Assembly: GCF_030272615.1 (NCBI RefSeq) | Contig: NW_026728925.1 | Coordinates: forward strand, 1 to 64,000 | From: Cryptomeria japonica | Taxonomy: Eukaryota > Streptophyta > Pinopsida > Cupressales > Cupressaceae | Direction of reading: 5' to 3' | DNA: 64,000 bases | Shown: piece after piece, positions 8,418 to 22,419 of the stretch | Numbering within the stretch: position 1 is the stretch's first letter | Layout of the letters: each line of letters starts with the position of its first letter | Notes under the pieces: generated by a model | The model's input: the letters and a program-made list of their open reading frames with translations, nothing else | Database searches by the model: none | Told to the model about the DNA's origin: nothing | Made by a program: the position numbers and the translations under genes

Positions 8418-10256
8418 CATGTGCCAACTTCTTGTGATATGAGTGCTCCATACATACAACCAACCTCTCCTCCCCAATTGTCAATATTCTTAGTGACAAA
8501 TAGCTGAAATGTGGCATTCTCTTCAATACATCACATAGGCTCTCCAAATCTATATGTGCTAGATAATTTTAATTCACCACTTAGCAATATGTGATATGGT
8601 AATAATTGTTTTCTCAAAGAAGATAAACAACAATCATGTAATGAAATTTTTAACAGGTTAAACACTTCGAAAAATTAAAAATTAAACCATTAATGCAATA
8701 CATTAGAACATGGGAATATGTTTTCCATGATTAGAGTGGGAAGAATAAATGGGTTGGTATAGCTCTCCATTGACTAATTTTCCTAATGTACTGTGTCAAC
8801 TTCAAAATAATGTTTGTATAGTTTTTCAATTCTATTTTATTTAGTGCAGCATTTCTAGTCTTTAAATTTGATGCAAAATGAAAGGGTTTCCATGTGCATT
8901 CAAGTATGTCCTTAACTTCTCCTTTCATTATTAAAAAAAATATATTTTATCTATTTGAGAAAATTTCTTAAGAGGAAGATAAAAAAAAAATTGTGCTCGT
9001 TATCAAACTATGATTTTTTGTTCCTTGGGAGATAGATAAAATTTGAGTGATTTGATGAGTTCCATAGAATGATAAACAAATTTGAAAAAGATAAAATTAA
9101 TGGATGGTGTCCTAGCGATTCATTTCAAGAACATTCTTGAATTTAGGAAGAATATCAAATTTCCTATATGTAGATGGTATCTATTTGATTATTTATTTCA
9201 CAAGGTTTTTGTGCCTAGCATAATGGATAATCATTATAGGTTTCACCTTGTCAATGTAATTATCCTTAATTTATTCCTTTGTGAATATTTGTTGGGTCTC
9301 ATATGTAAGAAATACTATCATAAGACCCATGAAGTTAAATATTTAAAGAGGGTAGAGTTACTTACAAATACAAATAAATTAACAAGTTTTATTTGACCTA
9401 ACTCCATGTTTCACTAAAACTAATTCCTTATGAGCTTGCCACTAAATATGGTTGAGACATAATAGTCCTAGGGTGATTTACTTTTGGAGGCATATAATCA
9501 AGTCCAATGTACAGTAAATAGTGTTGAAGACCTTCTCAAGAAATGAACTATAGCCCTTTGAAATTTACAAATTTGAGGGATATTTCAATTCAAATTATTA
9601 CATATTATGCTAGGTCCTAGAAATGTAGTGTAATTAATAAATATGCATATGTCTATGACGCTTGTTTTGAATGTTCATTTTTTTTAATGTAAATAGGCTA
9701 TTTGAGTATTTGGACCATGGATCATACAGGGAATATACAAATATATTATTAATTTTAAAATCACTTACCCTCCCTATATCTCCATATGGTATATCACCCT
9801 TTTTCACACTTTCTTGGAAGCCTTCTCTAGTTAATGGACAAAGTAGGTAGGAAATTAATGGGTTCTATACTTCATCTATGGTAAAGATGTAGTGTTTGTT
9901 TGAATGAACCCTTTGTGGCTATATATACATTTCTCATCTAGAAATTGTAGAAATTTTTAGTATTTCTTTATTACCCTTATGTTGAATATATTACGATTTT
10001 TGTAGAAGAAGTCTGTCTAATTAAGTAATGAATTTACTTAGTACCCATATTTCTTCTTTTTGGGAAAAGGTTGATGATAATATAGGATACAATATGTATC
10101 ACTATTGAAGAATTGTAATCAAAATTTATGTTTCTCCTATGGTTCCTCATTACTTGTTTATTTATAACCAACTAATAGTTATAGTAATCATATGGTACAT
10201 GTATGAGGTGGATAAATTTCATTCTAAGTAGCATTAGAAAGATAGTTACAACATTA
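8418..10256. repeat. Block A', complete copy spanning the unit 1/2 junction
   Basis: Complete 1.84-kb copy of the diverged duplicate of block A. It crosses the arbitrary unit boundary at 9041/9042, showing that the true repeat unit has no edge there. Confidence 0.85.
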
Positions 10257-11934
10257 CCAATTTGAAGCTGAGAACATCACTATATTATTAAGGGAGTCTT
10301 ATGATCTTGTGGCTGGAATGGTGAAAGGTTATGGACTAAAATTGTATAAGAAAATATATTAAAATCCCAAGAATATTATTCATAGAGTGTTCACTACAAT
10401 ATTGGAAGGTCTTTTAATAAGAATAAATAATTTGAAGGGGATTATTTGTGAAAAAAATCCATAAAAAACTGAGAGAGATGGTAGGATGGACAATATGGAT
10501 AGGATGGTAGGAGCTGAGTTGATGTGGAAGTTGAATGATTTAGGGTATAAATGATGTTTCAATGATATCAAAGACACAATGAAGATATAATAGATTCTAT
10601 AACTTTTAAGGTTGGGAAACACACACATAATAAACATGTATTTTTTCCATCCCATTGACGGTAGGAAGAATGTGATAATTAGGCATAGTAGCTTATGGAT
10701 ATTTTTGGAGACAATTTCATGGAAGATGTAAGGAAAAAAAAATGTTTATAATTCTTCTCTAATAAATCTCTATGGTAGCTAACTACCAATTAAAAGTGTA
10801 GAATTTTTGTGTGAAAAATGGAGATGAAACTCAAATAGCTAACTATCAATTGGCCAAAATATCTAGCTATACTATTGAGGACCAATTTATCATAAATGAG
10901 GCACTCAAGATAGTTGTCATATTTGTAGTATGTCACTAAAAAAAATGAAAAAGTGTAGGGGACCATGACGCAAAGCTTGAACATATTAAATCTTGGTCCC
11001 CACAAAATGATTTGAAGCTTTAGGCAAAGCATATGGCCATGAATATTTTATAAAGGGAAAACACACCAGGGAACAATTATAGCTTGCTAATGTGATTGAA
11101 TAGAACCCATTCAATGGTCTTGATTAAATTATTATTGTAAGAGAACTAAAGCTCTAAAGGGGAGCAAAGAATTTGACAATGTATGATTTTAATGTCAACA
11201 TTATTATGAAGGAAAAGGTTTCCACATTGTTTTGTTAGAATTCTATCAACTCTTGTTCATGATTCAAATTGTCTTGGCTTCATTAATATTTGGAATCAAA
11301 TTAACTATGTGTGCTAAGCACATTACTAAAACCTTTGAACAAGATGAAATTTGCAATGGCCTGCTTCATCGTGTTTTTCTTAATTTTCCTTTAAATTTTT
11401 ACATTAAAAAAATTATATATTACATAAAAATTGGTAAACCCTAATATAATATTTGGAGTGACAAATATACATTATAATGTGTATTAAAGCTTTGGTCAGA
11501 TCCAAACCATAACGTACGGCCTGTTGTAGCAGGCTCATCATATAAGTTGTGTATGTTTTACAAAGCGCGATTAAAATCTTACTAATTTATAATCCTTTCA
11601 AGTATTATGGATAGGCCCTTTCTTAGTTTTCTCAAACACGTAACTTTTTGTGACACCATAGCAAAAGTCTGTTGAAATTTTTTATGTACCTTTCGTGAAT
11701 CATATTTAAGATTTGATTAAACTGAATATGTATATTCTTCAATACAAATGAAATTATATCCACTCAAGATAGATGAAAGCGATCTGGCCTTTAAAATGTG
11801 TCAGTGGTTAGTCAATGGCGATAGATGATATTTCTCCCTATCACCGCAGATCTGGATTGAAAAATACGTAAATGTATACTGAGTATCCATGGCAGAATAT
11901 CTTAATTAGGTGATTGGATCCACAATAAGTGTAT

Positions 11935-12135
11935 TCAACAGCAACTAGGATCTGGAATGTTGCCTTCACAGTTAGGACACGACGCTAACATCTCCACAAT
12001 TTCAAGCAGATTATCAATGCCTGCATTTGTATTCACTATTTTGTTGAGGATTGGTCGAGCAGAGACAGCGAGGGAAAACACAACGTTGAGCACAAGCAGC
12101 AGTGCCATAACTTTCAGAAGCATCGATCTCGACAT
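11935..12135 (-). CDS. Small secreted four-cysteine peptide (66 aa), unit 2
   Basis: Predicted protein identical to the unit 1 copy at 2894-3094. Its TATA box is at 12237-12244 and its divergent partner starts at 12649. Confidence 0.82.
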   Translation of the reverse strand: MSRSMLLKVMALLLVLNVVFSLAVSARPILNKIVNTNAGIDNLLEIVEMLASCPNCEGNIPDPSCC

Positions 12136-12648
12136 ACTAATTGGCAGAATGAATGTTAACAAATGAAAAAACGTATTCGGTTTAGCGAGATAGAGAGCGA
12201 AGATCGAGAATGGTGATGGATAAACAAGGAAAATCGTATTTATAGAGACACACGACGGCGTGTGAGTATGTTTGATCAAGTCAAAATTAAAATTTGTTCA
12301 ACTAGGGTGATATTCAAAGTAAAAAATGGCGCGTGGAACTGCAACATTTCAAGAGGCGACAAAGGGACTTTGAATACCAACATTGACTTATTCATATTGC
12401 ACGTCAATTGTCTTCGCTCTCTATCAAGCATGAAAGCACCTTTAACACCAATATCACCAATTTCAATTTTGACCTATTCAAACACTTGCACTCCATCGTC
12501 CATCTCTATAAATACGATTTACCTGGTTTATACATCACCATTCTCGATCTTCGCTCTCTATCTCTTAAAAAATTCACTCGGCTCTTCTTTCTTCATTTGT
12601 AAACCAATACGTACGTTTCTTTGCTTGATATTCATTCTGGCAATTAGT

Positions 12649-12873
12649 ATGGAGAGATCGATTCATCTGAAAGTTATGGCAGTGCTGCTCATGCTCAACG
12701 CTATGGTTTTCCTCGCTGTCTCTGCTCGACCAATCCTGACGGAAAAAGTGAATACAAATGCAAGCGTGAACAACAATGATTCAATTGATAATCTGGTTGA
12801 AATTGTGGAGATGTTAGCATCTGGTTCTAACTGTTCAGGCAACATCAAAGATCCTAATTGCCGCAAAAGATAA
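12649..12873 (+). CDS. Small secreted two-cysteine paralog (74 aa), unit 2
   Basis: Predicted protein identical to the unit 1 copy at 3608-3832. TATA box at 12507-12514. Confidence 0.8.
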   Translation: MERSIHLKVMAVLLMLNAMVFLAVSARPILTEKVNTNASVNNNDSIDNLVEIVEMLASGSNCSGNIKDPNCRKR

Positions 12874-13378
12874 AACAATGATGCATAGAGTTACTGTGAA
12901 TCCAACGCACATAACTAAGATTTTTCGCCACGGAAATCCGTGAGAGCTTTACATTATTTGGGTATTTTGTGGTCCATGGTGACAACGAGAAAGAGAAATA
13001 TAATTAAATCCCTTGGACACTACTCGCTGACACATTTTGAAACCAGAACGCTTTCATCCATCTGGATTGCGTAATATGTAATTATTTTTCTGTATTCAAG
13101 AATATACATATTCAGCCCAATCAAATCTTAAATATCAAATTTGTTTCATTAAATATTCGTTTTCTAATTGTTCATTGTTTTCCACATTGAAGTTGGTGTG
13201 GTGGTAGCTCTAGTTTGTCGCAGAAATAACGTTTTCCTTTCTATTTCCCAATTATCATTAATCTTTTAGTGGTAAACTATCAAACTTATATTGAATCAAG
13301 TTTCCCTATTCCTCTTTGGATATCCCAATTACTTATACAAATTATACATATTACTTATTTATACCGTTAATTTAAGTA

Positions 13379-15260
13379 GCATAGGTCAACTTCTTGTGAT
13401 ATGATTAGTCAAGCAAGGAACCAAGCTCTCCTCCTCAATTGTCATTATTTTTAGTGAAAATTATTAGTAACAAAAAATGATACGTAGCATTATCTCAAAG
13501 GCATCATGCAAACCCTTCACATCTATCTGTGCTACATAATGTTAATTCACTACTCACCAAATGTCATATGGTCATAGTTTTTCCCTAAACAAAATCAACA
13601 ACAATCAAAACTAATGGAATTTTAAACAAGTTAAACACTTATAAAATTAAAAAATGAAGCCATTAATGCAATGATTTCAAAAAAATAAAGCTATTTAGTA
13701 CTATTATTATAGCGAGAAGAATAAATGGATTTTATCTCTCTGTTTAGAACAGATTTGCTTCTAAGGTGAAAATTTTGCAACTAATTTTCCTAAGGTATTT
13801 TGTCAAGTTCAATTAGAGGATATAAAATATTGGAGGTGCGTTTTATGTAGTGCAACTTTCTTGGTACTTGAACTTGACACAAAATAAAAGGATGTTTATG
13901 TGCAGTCAAGTATGTCAAGTAGTGCAACTTTCTTGGCAATTGAATTTGGTAATTTTTCTAAAGCCAACAAAGTATTTGTGCTTCTTATCTAACTATGAAT
14001 TTTAGTTCCTTGAATTTTCTTTTAGTTTTGATAAAATCAAGAAAATGCTAACTCAATCATATAATATCTAATATTTTGAAGGATAAAGTGCCATGGCTTA
14101 TCTAACCAATTTGCTAGAATGTTGGAGAAGTTTAAAAAACATATATTGAATGGTGTCCTAGCCAAAAGTAGGAATAATATTGAATTTGCTACAAGTAATT
14201 TTGGTCTATTGGATTATTTCATTAAAAAATTGCTTGAGACTAGCCTAATGAATAAAAATTATATGTTTGGCCTTGCCAAAGTTATTATTTTTAATTGCTT
14301 CTTTTTTTAAAACTTTTTGGTTTTCATATGTAAGAAATATTATGTTACTTGACCTAAGAAGTTAATTATTAAAAGGAGAAACTATTGTTTACAACTGAAA
14401 GTAAGTTAAAATTTCTTTTCTCTTGAATCCCAATATCCTTGAAGTTTTTAAACTTTCTCAGCTTACCGCTAAATATTATTTAGACAAGAATAGTGATAGG
14501 TTCAAGTAGTTCTTAAGGTATATAATCAATTCTAACATGAAATAAAAGGTGTTGGATTTTGTTTGAAGAAATAAATTAGAGCCCTTTGAAATTAAGCAAT
14601 TTGATGGATATTTTAGATTATTTTTCTAGGTACTAGGAATGTACTATAAGAAGCAAATATGCATATGTCTAATGCGCCTTCTTGTAAATATCCAAAAACA
14701 TATGTAAATAGAATATTTAATTATGAGGCAGGGGTTGTAGCAGGATTCCATAAATCTATTATAAATTTTAAAATAGCTTACCCTCCTTGTACTTTCATAT
14801 AGTATCCACTCTTGCACACTTTATTGCAAGCCTTCTCTTTTGAATGGACTAAGTAGTTAGGAAAGAAACTAGTTTTATACTTCATTTGTGTTAGACATGT
14901 TTTTATTGTCTAATTAAAAACAATGCAATTGGATATACATTTGTCTTGTAGAAGTTATAGATTTTTTATTATTTCTTTACTATCCTTATCCTTAATATAC
15001 TAGGATTTATATAGCATAAGAATATCTAATTAAGTAATAAATTTTCTTAGTCCCCCTATTTATCTTTTTTGGTGAAATATTGATAAAATTTAGGATACAA
15101 TATGTATCATGATTGAAGAACTATAACCATAATTATGGCTATCCTATAGTTCATCATTACTCGTCTACTTTTATGCCTAACCAAGTGATATCTCTAGTAA
15201 TCATATGGTACATGTATGAGGTGGATAATATTTTATTTTAAGTAGCATTAGAAAGATGGT
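13379..15260. repeat. Block A, unit 2
   Basis: No difference found from the unit 1 block A. Confidence 0.85.
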
Positions 15261-15263
15261 TCC

Positions 15264-15976
15264 TATTAGAGTAAAAGGTTTTATTTACTAAATTAATTTA
15301 ATCATATTGATTAATTAATTAAGTCACCTTTTCCTTTTCTCACTTAAGCTAAATTTAGGAAGCTTTTTGGGGAATTTAATAATTATTTTATTTCATGCAT
15401 TCATCCCTTAGGGTTTGCTTTAGGGTTTTGATCTCCTTTATTAAACAATTGATCTCATTGTAATTATTCATTCTGGCAAGTTAATTCATTTGTGATTCTT
15501 CTTGCAATTGTCTCCAATTATTCTTGCACTCTCTTGTTTGTAGGATTTTCTCTTGTACGTGGCAGGTATTTGCATGCAGGCGATTATTGGGCATTGTGGA
15601 ATTCATCAATCATGAATTCTATCATGGTATCAGAAGTCCAGACCTGATGCACCTCATTCATCAAATTTGATATTTTCCTTATGAAATTTTTTTGTTTGCA
15701 TCTTGGGTCAATTCGAATCTCAAAATAAGATCTCTGAGGATTTGAAAATTCACGTTTTTTTGTGATCAAGGGGGGCGCCTATTGTTTTGGACCACCACCA
15801 CCAGTGGTTAGAGACCTCCTCCCCTCCCCGACTGCCCTCCACCACCTCATGCCATCAACGGACCACCACCGCGCCACCAGTTTCATTGTTAGAAGCCTTT
15901 TTGAGCCTATTGGGATTTTTTTGTGATATTGGGAGCAAACAGAGGCGTTCTTCGATAAACCATATATTGAAGTAGA
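15264..15976 (+). mobile_element. Truncated Copia-like LTR, PBS and leader, unit 2
   Basis: Same fragment as 6223-6935, with LTR end at 15624 and PBS at 15625-15639. It has the same endpoints as in unit 1, so it was present before the array was amplified. Confidence 0.65.
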
Positions 15977-16067
15977 ATTTATTTTAGATTTCATTTCTGG
16001 TTTGACCTTTTCTATTTTAGAATTGATGTAAACTTTTGTTTTAATCTTTTCTATTTTGTTTTAACCG

Positions 16068-16251
16068 TTATCTCGTCATACTAACTGCCAAAACGAACCT
16101 GAAGCAAAGATGCGTGATAAAGAGAGTATATTGTATTTATAAACAGAGTGCAAGCGTTTATATAGGTCAAGAGTGATATTCGGTGAAAAAGGGTGAGATT
16201 CAAAGTAAAACAATGGAGCGTTGAATTGCAGCATTTTAAGAGGCTCGAGCT
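16068..16251 (-). pseudogene. Fossil peptide-gene promoter, unit 2
   Basis: Same truncation after M-T-R as at 7027-7210. TATA at 16134-16141. Confidence 0.75.
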
Positions 16252-17458
16252 CAAAAGATGCTTTTATTTTTCTTGAACCAAACGATACAGTAGAAGTTCA
16301 ATGCATTTTTGGTTTCACCATTTTTCTTTTCATACAACCCTTTATAATTTATAAAAACATTTTTCAATAAATTTTTAAATTTTAACCAAAATTGAAATGG
16401 TCAAGCAAAGAAAAAAAATGTTGAATAGCAGCAATGAGTATGCTGATCTTTAATGCTATTCATTATTGAAAAAGTGTCTTTGATGACAAAGTGGACGTTA
16501 TGATAAGTACAATAATTGAAAGGATACAATTTTAAAGGAAAAATCTTCAGAATCCTATCATCTAAAGTATCATAAATTGATGGAACCTCAAACTGTACAT
16601 TTTAAAATCTCTCCCAATGGGATGTTTCTTTTGAAATATTTTTTTTGTGTGCAAGGGTGAGCTAGTCATAGTTCTACTCTTTTCATGACCCCTTTTCTCC
16701 CAAGTACAATAGTTTGGAGTTTAGATGCACTTTCTATTATTCCACATTGGTTTTTTGTTCTTCCAATCATGGATCTTTAATTTACATCTTTATGTCTCTT
16801 TTACCATTTATTAATAGGTAACATTACTTTTTAGCTATATACCATCATTTCATCCTTTCTAGTTGTCCTTTCCTTTATTGATGTTTTGTTATTAGCCTTA
16901 ATAGCTTAATAATCTTTGATGAGTGACCACTTTAATGAATTGTCAAAATTTATTTGTATCCCTTTGTTGTTATTGCATATATATTCTTTTTTGTTTTCTA
17001 TGAAGGAAGGTATAGTTAGAACCATTATGGTCCTTGTATCAAGTGTGCATGTTATAATATGATAGATGATAACTTTCATTTTCTTTATATGTCAATCTAA
17101 CATCAACAAGAGCATCGCTTATCATAGAATCTACCCACCTATGTGGTACAGTTGAAAGAACTAACATTTGGCTTGTTGCCAATAGAAATTTTCTATTTGT
17201 CTACATGTGTTCAATCCCTTTGTGAGATGTAAGAGGATCATTTGATAATAATATGTCATGTTTCTCTAAAGACTTAAAAGGGAGTTTTTGTTTGAGATAT
17301 CTCATTCTTTGTTGCTTGTGGCCTATGAATTTTTTATGTTGAGGTGTCCCCCTCCTCTTGTATTATGAGATTTTCCTTGTACCGACAAGTATATATTGAT
17401 GTGTGATAAGATTCAACATATTTCCCACATCACTTCAACATATACTTGTTGCAGGAAG

Positions 17459-19297
17459 CATGTGCCAACTTCTTGTGATATGAGTGCTCCATACATACAA
17501 CCAACCTCTCCTCCCCAATTGTCAATATTCTTAGTGACAAATAGCTGAAATGTGGCATTCTCTTCAATACATCACATAGGCTCTCCAAATCTATATGTGC
17601 TAGATAATTTTAATTCACCACTTAGCAATATGTGATATGGTAATAATTGTTTTCTCAAAGAAGATAAACAACAATCATGTAATGAAATTTTTAACAGGTT
17701 AAACACTTCGAAAAATTAAAAATTAAACCATTAATGCAATACATTAGAACATGGGAATATGTTTTCCATGATTAGAGTGGGAAGAATAAATGGGTTGGTA
17801 TAGCTCTCCATTGACTAATTTTCCTAATGTACTGTGTCAACTTCAAAATAATGTTTGTATAGTTTTTCAATTCTATTTTATTTAGTGCAGCATTTCTAGT
17901 CTTTAAATTTGATGCAAAATGAAAGGGTTTCCATGTGCATTCAAGTATGTCCTTAACTTCTCCTTTCATTATTAAAAAAAATATATTTTATCTATTTGAG
18001 AAAATTTCTTAAGAGGAAGATAAAAAAAAAATTGTGCTCGTTATCAAACTATGATTTTTTGTTCCTTGGGAGATAGATAAAATTTGAGTGATTTGATGAG
18101 TTCCATAGAATGATAAACAAATTTGAAAAAGATAAAATTAATGGATGGTGTCCTAGCGATTCATTTCAAGAACATTCTTGAATTTAGGAAGAATATCAAA
18201 TTTCCTATATGTAGATGGTATCTATTTGATTATTTATTTCACAAGGTTTTTGTGCCTAGCATAATGGATAATCATTATAGGTTTCACCTTGTCAATGTAA
18301 TTATCCTTAATTTATTCCTTTGTGAATATTTGTTGGGTCTCATATGTAAGAAATACTATCATAAGACCCATGAAGTTAAATATTTAAAGAGGGTAGAGTT
18401 ACTTACAAATACAAATAAATTAACAAGTTTTATTTGACCTAACTCCATGTTTCACTAAAACTAATTCCTTATGAGCTTGCCACTAAATATGGTTGAGACA
18501 TAATAGTCCTAGGGTGATTTACTTTTGGAGGCATATAATCAAGTCCAATGTACAGTAAATAGTGTTGAAGACCTTCTCAAGAAATGAACTATAGCCCTTT
18601 GAAATTTACAAATTTGAGGGATATTTCAATTCAAATTATTACATATTATGCTAGGTCCTAGAAATGTAGTGTAATTAATAAATATGCATATGTCTATGAC
18701 GCTTGTTTTGAATGTTCATTTTTTTTAATGTAAATAGGCTATTTGAGTATTTGGACCATGGATCATACAGGGAATATACAAATATATTATTAATTTTAAA
18801 ATCACTTACCCTCCCTATATCTCCATATGGTATATCACCCTTTTTCACACTTTCTTGGAAGCCTTCTCTAGTTAATGGACAAAGTAGGTAGGAAATTAAT
18901 GGGTTCTATACTTCATCTATGGTAAAGATGTAGTGTTTGTTTGAATGAACCCTTTGTGGCTATATATACATTTCTCATCTAGAAATTGTAGAAATTTTTA
19001 GTATTTCTTTATTACCCTTATGTTGAATATATTACGATTTTTGTAGAAGAAGTCTGTCTAATTAAGTAATGAATTTACTTAGTACCCATATTTCTTCTTT
19101 TTGGGAAAAGGTTGATGATAATATAGGATACAATATGTATCACTATTGAAGAATTGTAATCAAAATTTATGTTTCTCCTATGGTTCCTCATTACTTGTTT
19201 ATTTATAACCAACTAATAGTTATAGTAATCATATGGTACATGTATGAGGTGGATAAATTTCATTCTAAGTAGCATTAGAAAGATAGTTACAACATTA
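17459..19297. repeat. Block A', unit 2/3 junction
   Basis: Identical to the 8418-10256 copy as far as I compared. Confidence 0.85.
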
Positions 19298-20975
19298 CCA
19301 ATTTGAAGCTGAGAACATCACTATATTATTAAGGGAGTCTTATGATCTTGTGGCTGGAATGGTGAAAGGTTATGGACTAAAATTGTATAAGAAAATATAT
19401 TAAAATCCCAAGAATATTATTCATAGAGTGTTCACTACAATATTGGAAGGTCTTTTAATAAGAATAAATAATTTGAAGGGGATTATTTGTGAAAAAAATC
19501 CATAAAAAACTGAGAGAGATGGTAGGATGGACAATATGGATAGGATGGTAGGAGCTGAGTTGATGTGGAAGTTGAATGATTTAGGGTATAAATGATGTTT
19601 CAATGATATCAAAGACACAATGAAGATATAATAGATTCTATAACTTTTAAGGTTGGGAAACACACACATAATAAACATGTATTTTTTCCATCCCATTGAC
19701 GGTAGGAAGAATGTGATAATTAGGCATAGTAGCTTATGGATATTTTTGGAGACAATTTCATGGAAGATGTAAGGAAAAAAAAATGTTTATAATTCTTCTC
19801 TAATAAATCTCTATGGTAGCTAACTACCAATTAAAAGTGTAGAATTTTTGTGTGAAAAATGGAGATGAAACTCAAATAGCTAACTATCAATTGGCCAAAA
19901 TATCTAGCTATACTATTGAGGACCAATTTATCATAAATGAGGCACTCAAGATAGTTGTCATATTTGTAGTATGTCACTAAAAAAAATGAAAAAGTGTAGG
20001 GGACCATGACGCAAAGCTTGAACATATTAAATCTTGGTCCCCACAAAATGATTTGAAGCTTTAGGCAAAGCATATGGCCATGAATATTTTATAAAGGGAA
20101 AACACACCAGGGAACAATTATAGCTTGCTAATGTGATTGAATAGAACCCATTCAATGGTCTTGATTAAATTATTATTGTAAGAGAACTAAAGCTCTAAAG
20201 GGGAGCAAAGAATTTGACAATGTATGATTTTAATGTCAACATTATTATGAAGGAAAAGGTTTCCACATTGTTTTGTTAGAATTCTATCAACTCTTGTTCA
20301 TGATTCAAATTGTCTTGGCTTCATTAATATTTGGAATCAAATTAACTATGTGTGCTAAGCACATTACTAAAACCTTTGAACAAGATGAAATTTGCAATGG
20401 CCTGCTTCATCGTGTTTTTCTTAATTTTCCTTTAAATTTTTACATTAAAAAAATTATATATTACATAAAAATTGGTAAACCCTAATATAATATTTGGAGT
20501 GACAAATATACATTATAATGTGTATTAAAGCTTTGGTCAGATCCAAACCATAACGTACGGCCTGTTGTAGCAGGCTCATCATATAAGTTGTGTATGTTTT
20601 ACAAAGCGCGATTAAAATCTTACTAATTTATAATCCTTTCAAGTATTATGGATAGGCCCTTTCTTAGTTTTCTCAAACACGTAACTTTTTGTGACACCAT
20701 AGCAAAAGTCTGTTGAAATTTTTTATGTACCTTTCGTGAATCATATTTAAGATTTGATTAAACTGAATATGTATATTCTTCAATACAAATGAAATTATAT
20801 CCACTCAAGATAGATGAAAGCGATCTGGCCTTTAAAATGTGTCAGTGGTTAGTCAATGGCGATAGATGATATTTCTCCCTATCACCGCAGATCTGGATTG
20901 AAAAATACGTAAATGTATACTGAGTATCCATGGCAGAATATCTTAATTAGGTGATTGGATCCACAATAAGTGTAT

Positions 20976-21176
20976 TCAACAGCAACTAGGATCTGGAATG
21001 TTGCCTTCACAGTTAGGACACGACGCTAACATCTCCACAATTTCAAGCAGATTATCAATGCCTGCATTTGTATTCACTATTTTGTTGAGGATTGGTCGAG
21101 CAGAGACAGCGAGGGAAAACACAACGTTGAGCACAAGCAGCAGTGCCATAACTTTCAGAAGCATCGATCTCGACAT
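20976..21176 (-). CDS. Small secreted four-cysteine peptide (66 aa), unit 3
   Basis: Predicted protein identical to the unit 1 copy. TATA box at 21278-21285. Confidence 0.82.
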   Translation of the reverse strand: MSRSMLLKVMALLLVLNVVFSLAVSARPILNKIVNTNAGIDNLLEIVEMLASCPNCEGNIPDPSCC

Positions 21177-21689
21177 ACTAATTGGCAGAATGAATGTTAA
21201 CAAATGAAAAAACGTATTCGGTTTAGCGAGATAGAGAGCGAAGATCGAGAATGGTGATGGATAAACAAGGAAAATCGTATTTATAGAGACACACGACGGC
21301 GTGTGAGTATGTTTGATCAAGTCAAAATTAAAATTTGTTCAACTAGGGTGATATTCAAAGTAAAAAATGGCGCGTGGAACTGCAACATTTCAAGAGGCGA
21401 CAAAGGGACTTTGAATACCAACATTGACTTATTCATATTGCACGTCAATTGTCTTCGCTCTCTATCAAGCATGAAAGCACCTTTAACACCAATATCACCA
21501 ATTTCAATTTTGACCTATTCAAACACTTGCACTCCATCGTCCATCTCTATAAATACGATTTACCTGGTTTATACATCACCATTCTCGATCTTCGCTCTCT
21601 ATCTCTTAAAAAATTCACTCGGCTCTTCTTTCTTCATTTGTAAACCAATACGTACGTTTCTTTGCTTGATATTCATTCTGGCAATTAGT

Positions 21690-21914
21690 ATGGAGAGATC
21701 GATTCATCTGAAAGTTATGGCAGTGCTGCTCATGCTCAACGCTATGGTTTTCCTCGCTGTCTCTGCTCGACCAATCCTGACGGAAAAAGTGAATACAAAT
21801 GCAAGCGTGAACAACAATGATTCAATTGATAATCTGGTTGAAATTGTGGAGATGTTAGCATCTGGTTCTAACTGTTCAGGCAACATCAAAGATCCTAATT
21901 GCCGCAAAAGATAA
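21690..21914 (+). CDS. Small secreted two-cysteine paralog (74 aa), unit 3
   Basis: Predicted protein identical to the unit 1 copy. TATA box at 21548-21555. Confidence 0.8.
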   Translation: MERSIHLKVMAVLLMLNAMVFLAVSARPILTEKVNTNASVNNNDSIDNLVEIVEMLASGSNCSGNIKDPNCRKR

Positions 21915-22419
21915 AACAATGATGCATAGAGTTACTGTGAATCCAACGCACATAACTAAGATTTTTCGCCACGGAAATCCGTGAGAGCTTTACATTATTT
22001 GGGTATTTTGTGGTCCATGGTGACAACGAGAAAGAGAAATATAATTAAATCCCTTGGACACTACTCGCTGACACATTTTGAAACCAGAACGCTTTCATCC
22101 ATCTGGATTGCGTAATATGTAATTATTTTTCTGTATTCAAGAATATACATATTCAGCCCAATCAAATCTTAAATATCAAATTTGTTTCATTAAATATTCG
22201 TTTTCTAATTGTTCATTGTTTTCCACATTGAAGTTGGTGTGGTGGTAGCTCTAGTTTGTCGCAGAAATAACGTTTTCCTTTCTATTTCCCAATTATCATT
22301 AATCTTTTAGTGGTAAACTATCAAACTTATATTGAATCAAGTTTCCCTATTCCTCTTTGGATATCCCAATTACTTATACAAATTATACATATTACTTATT
22401 TATACCGTTAATTTAAGTA

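Larger units (their letters stand above)
1..9041. repeat. Macrosatellite unit 1 (9041 bp)
   Basis: First full unit of the tandem array in an arbitrary phase beginning at position 1. Every landmark in it recurs 9041 or 9053 bp further on, through the window. Order of parts: end of block A', spacer, divergent peptide-gene pair, block A, LTR-retroelement fragment, fossil promoter, spacer, start of the next block A'. Private variant: G at 365, where all seven later copies have A (a CpG to CA difference). It carries G at 7496 and C at 7636, the latter shared only with unit 2. The array continues beyond the left edge, because the window opens inside block A'. Confidence 0.98.
9042..18082. repeat. 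Macrosatellite unit 2 (9041 bp)
   Basis: Same content and order as unit 1. The only difference I found is A at 9406 where unit 1 has G. It has G at 16537 and C at 16677, so it groups with unit 1 downstream of block A. Confidence 0.98.

Noticed and set aside
8731-8928. 65-codon minus-strand frame in block A'
   Set aside because: The corresponding part of block A is not open in this frame, and the region aligns as diverged non-coding repeat.
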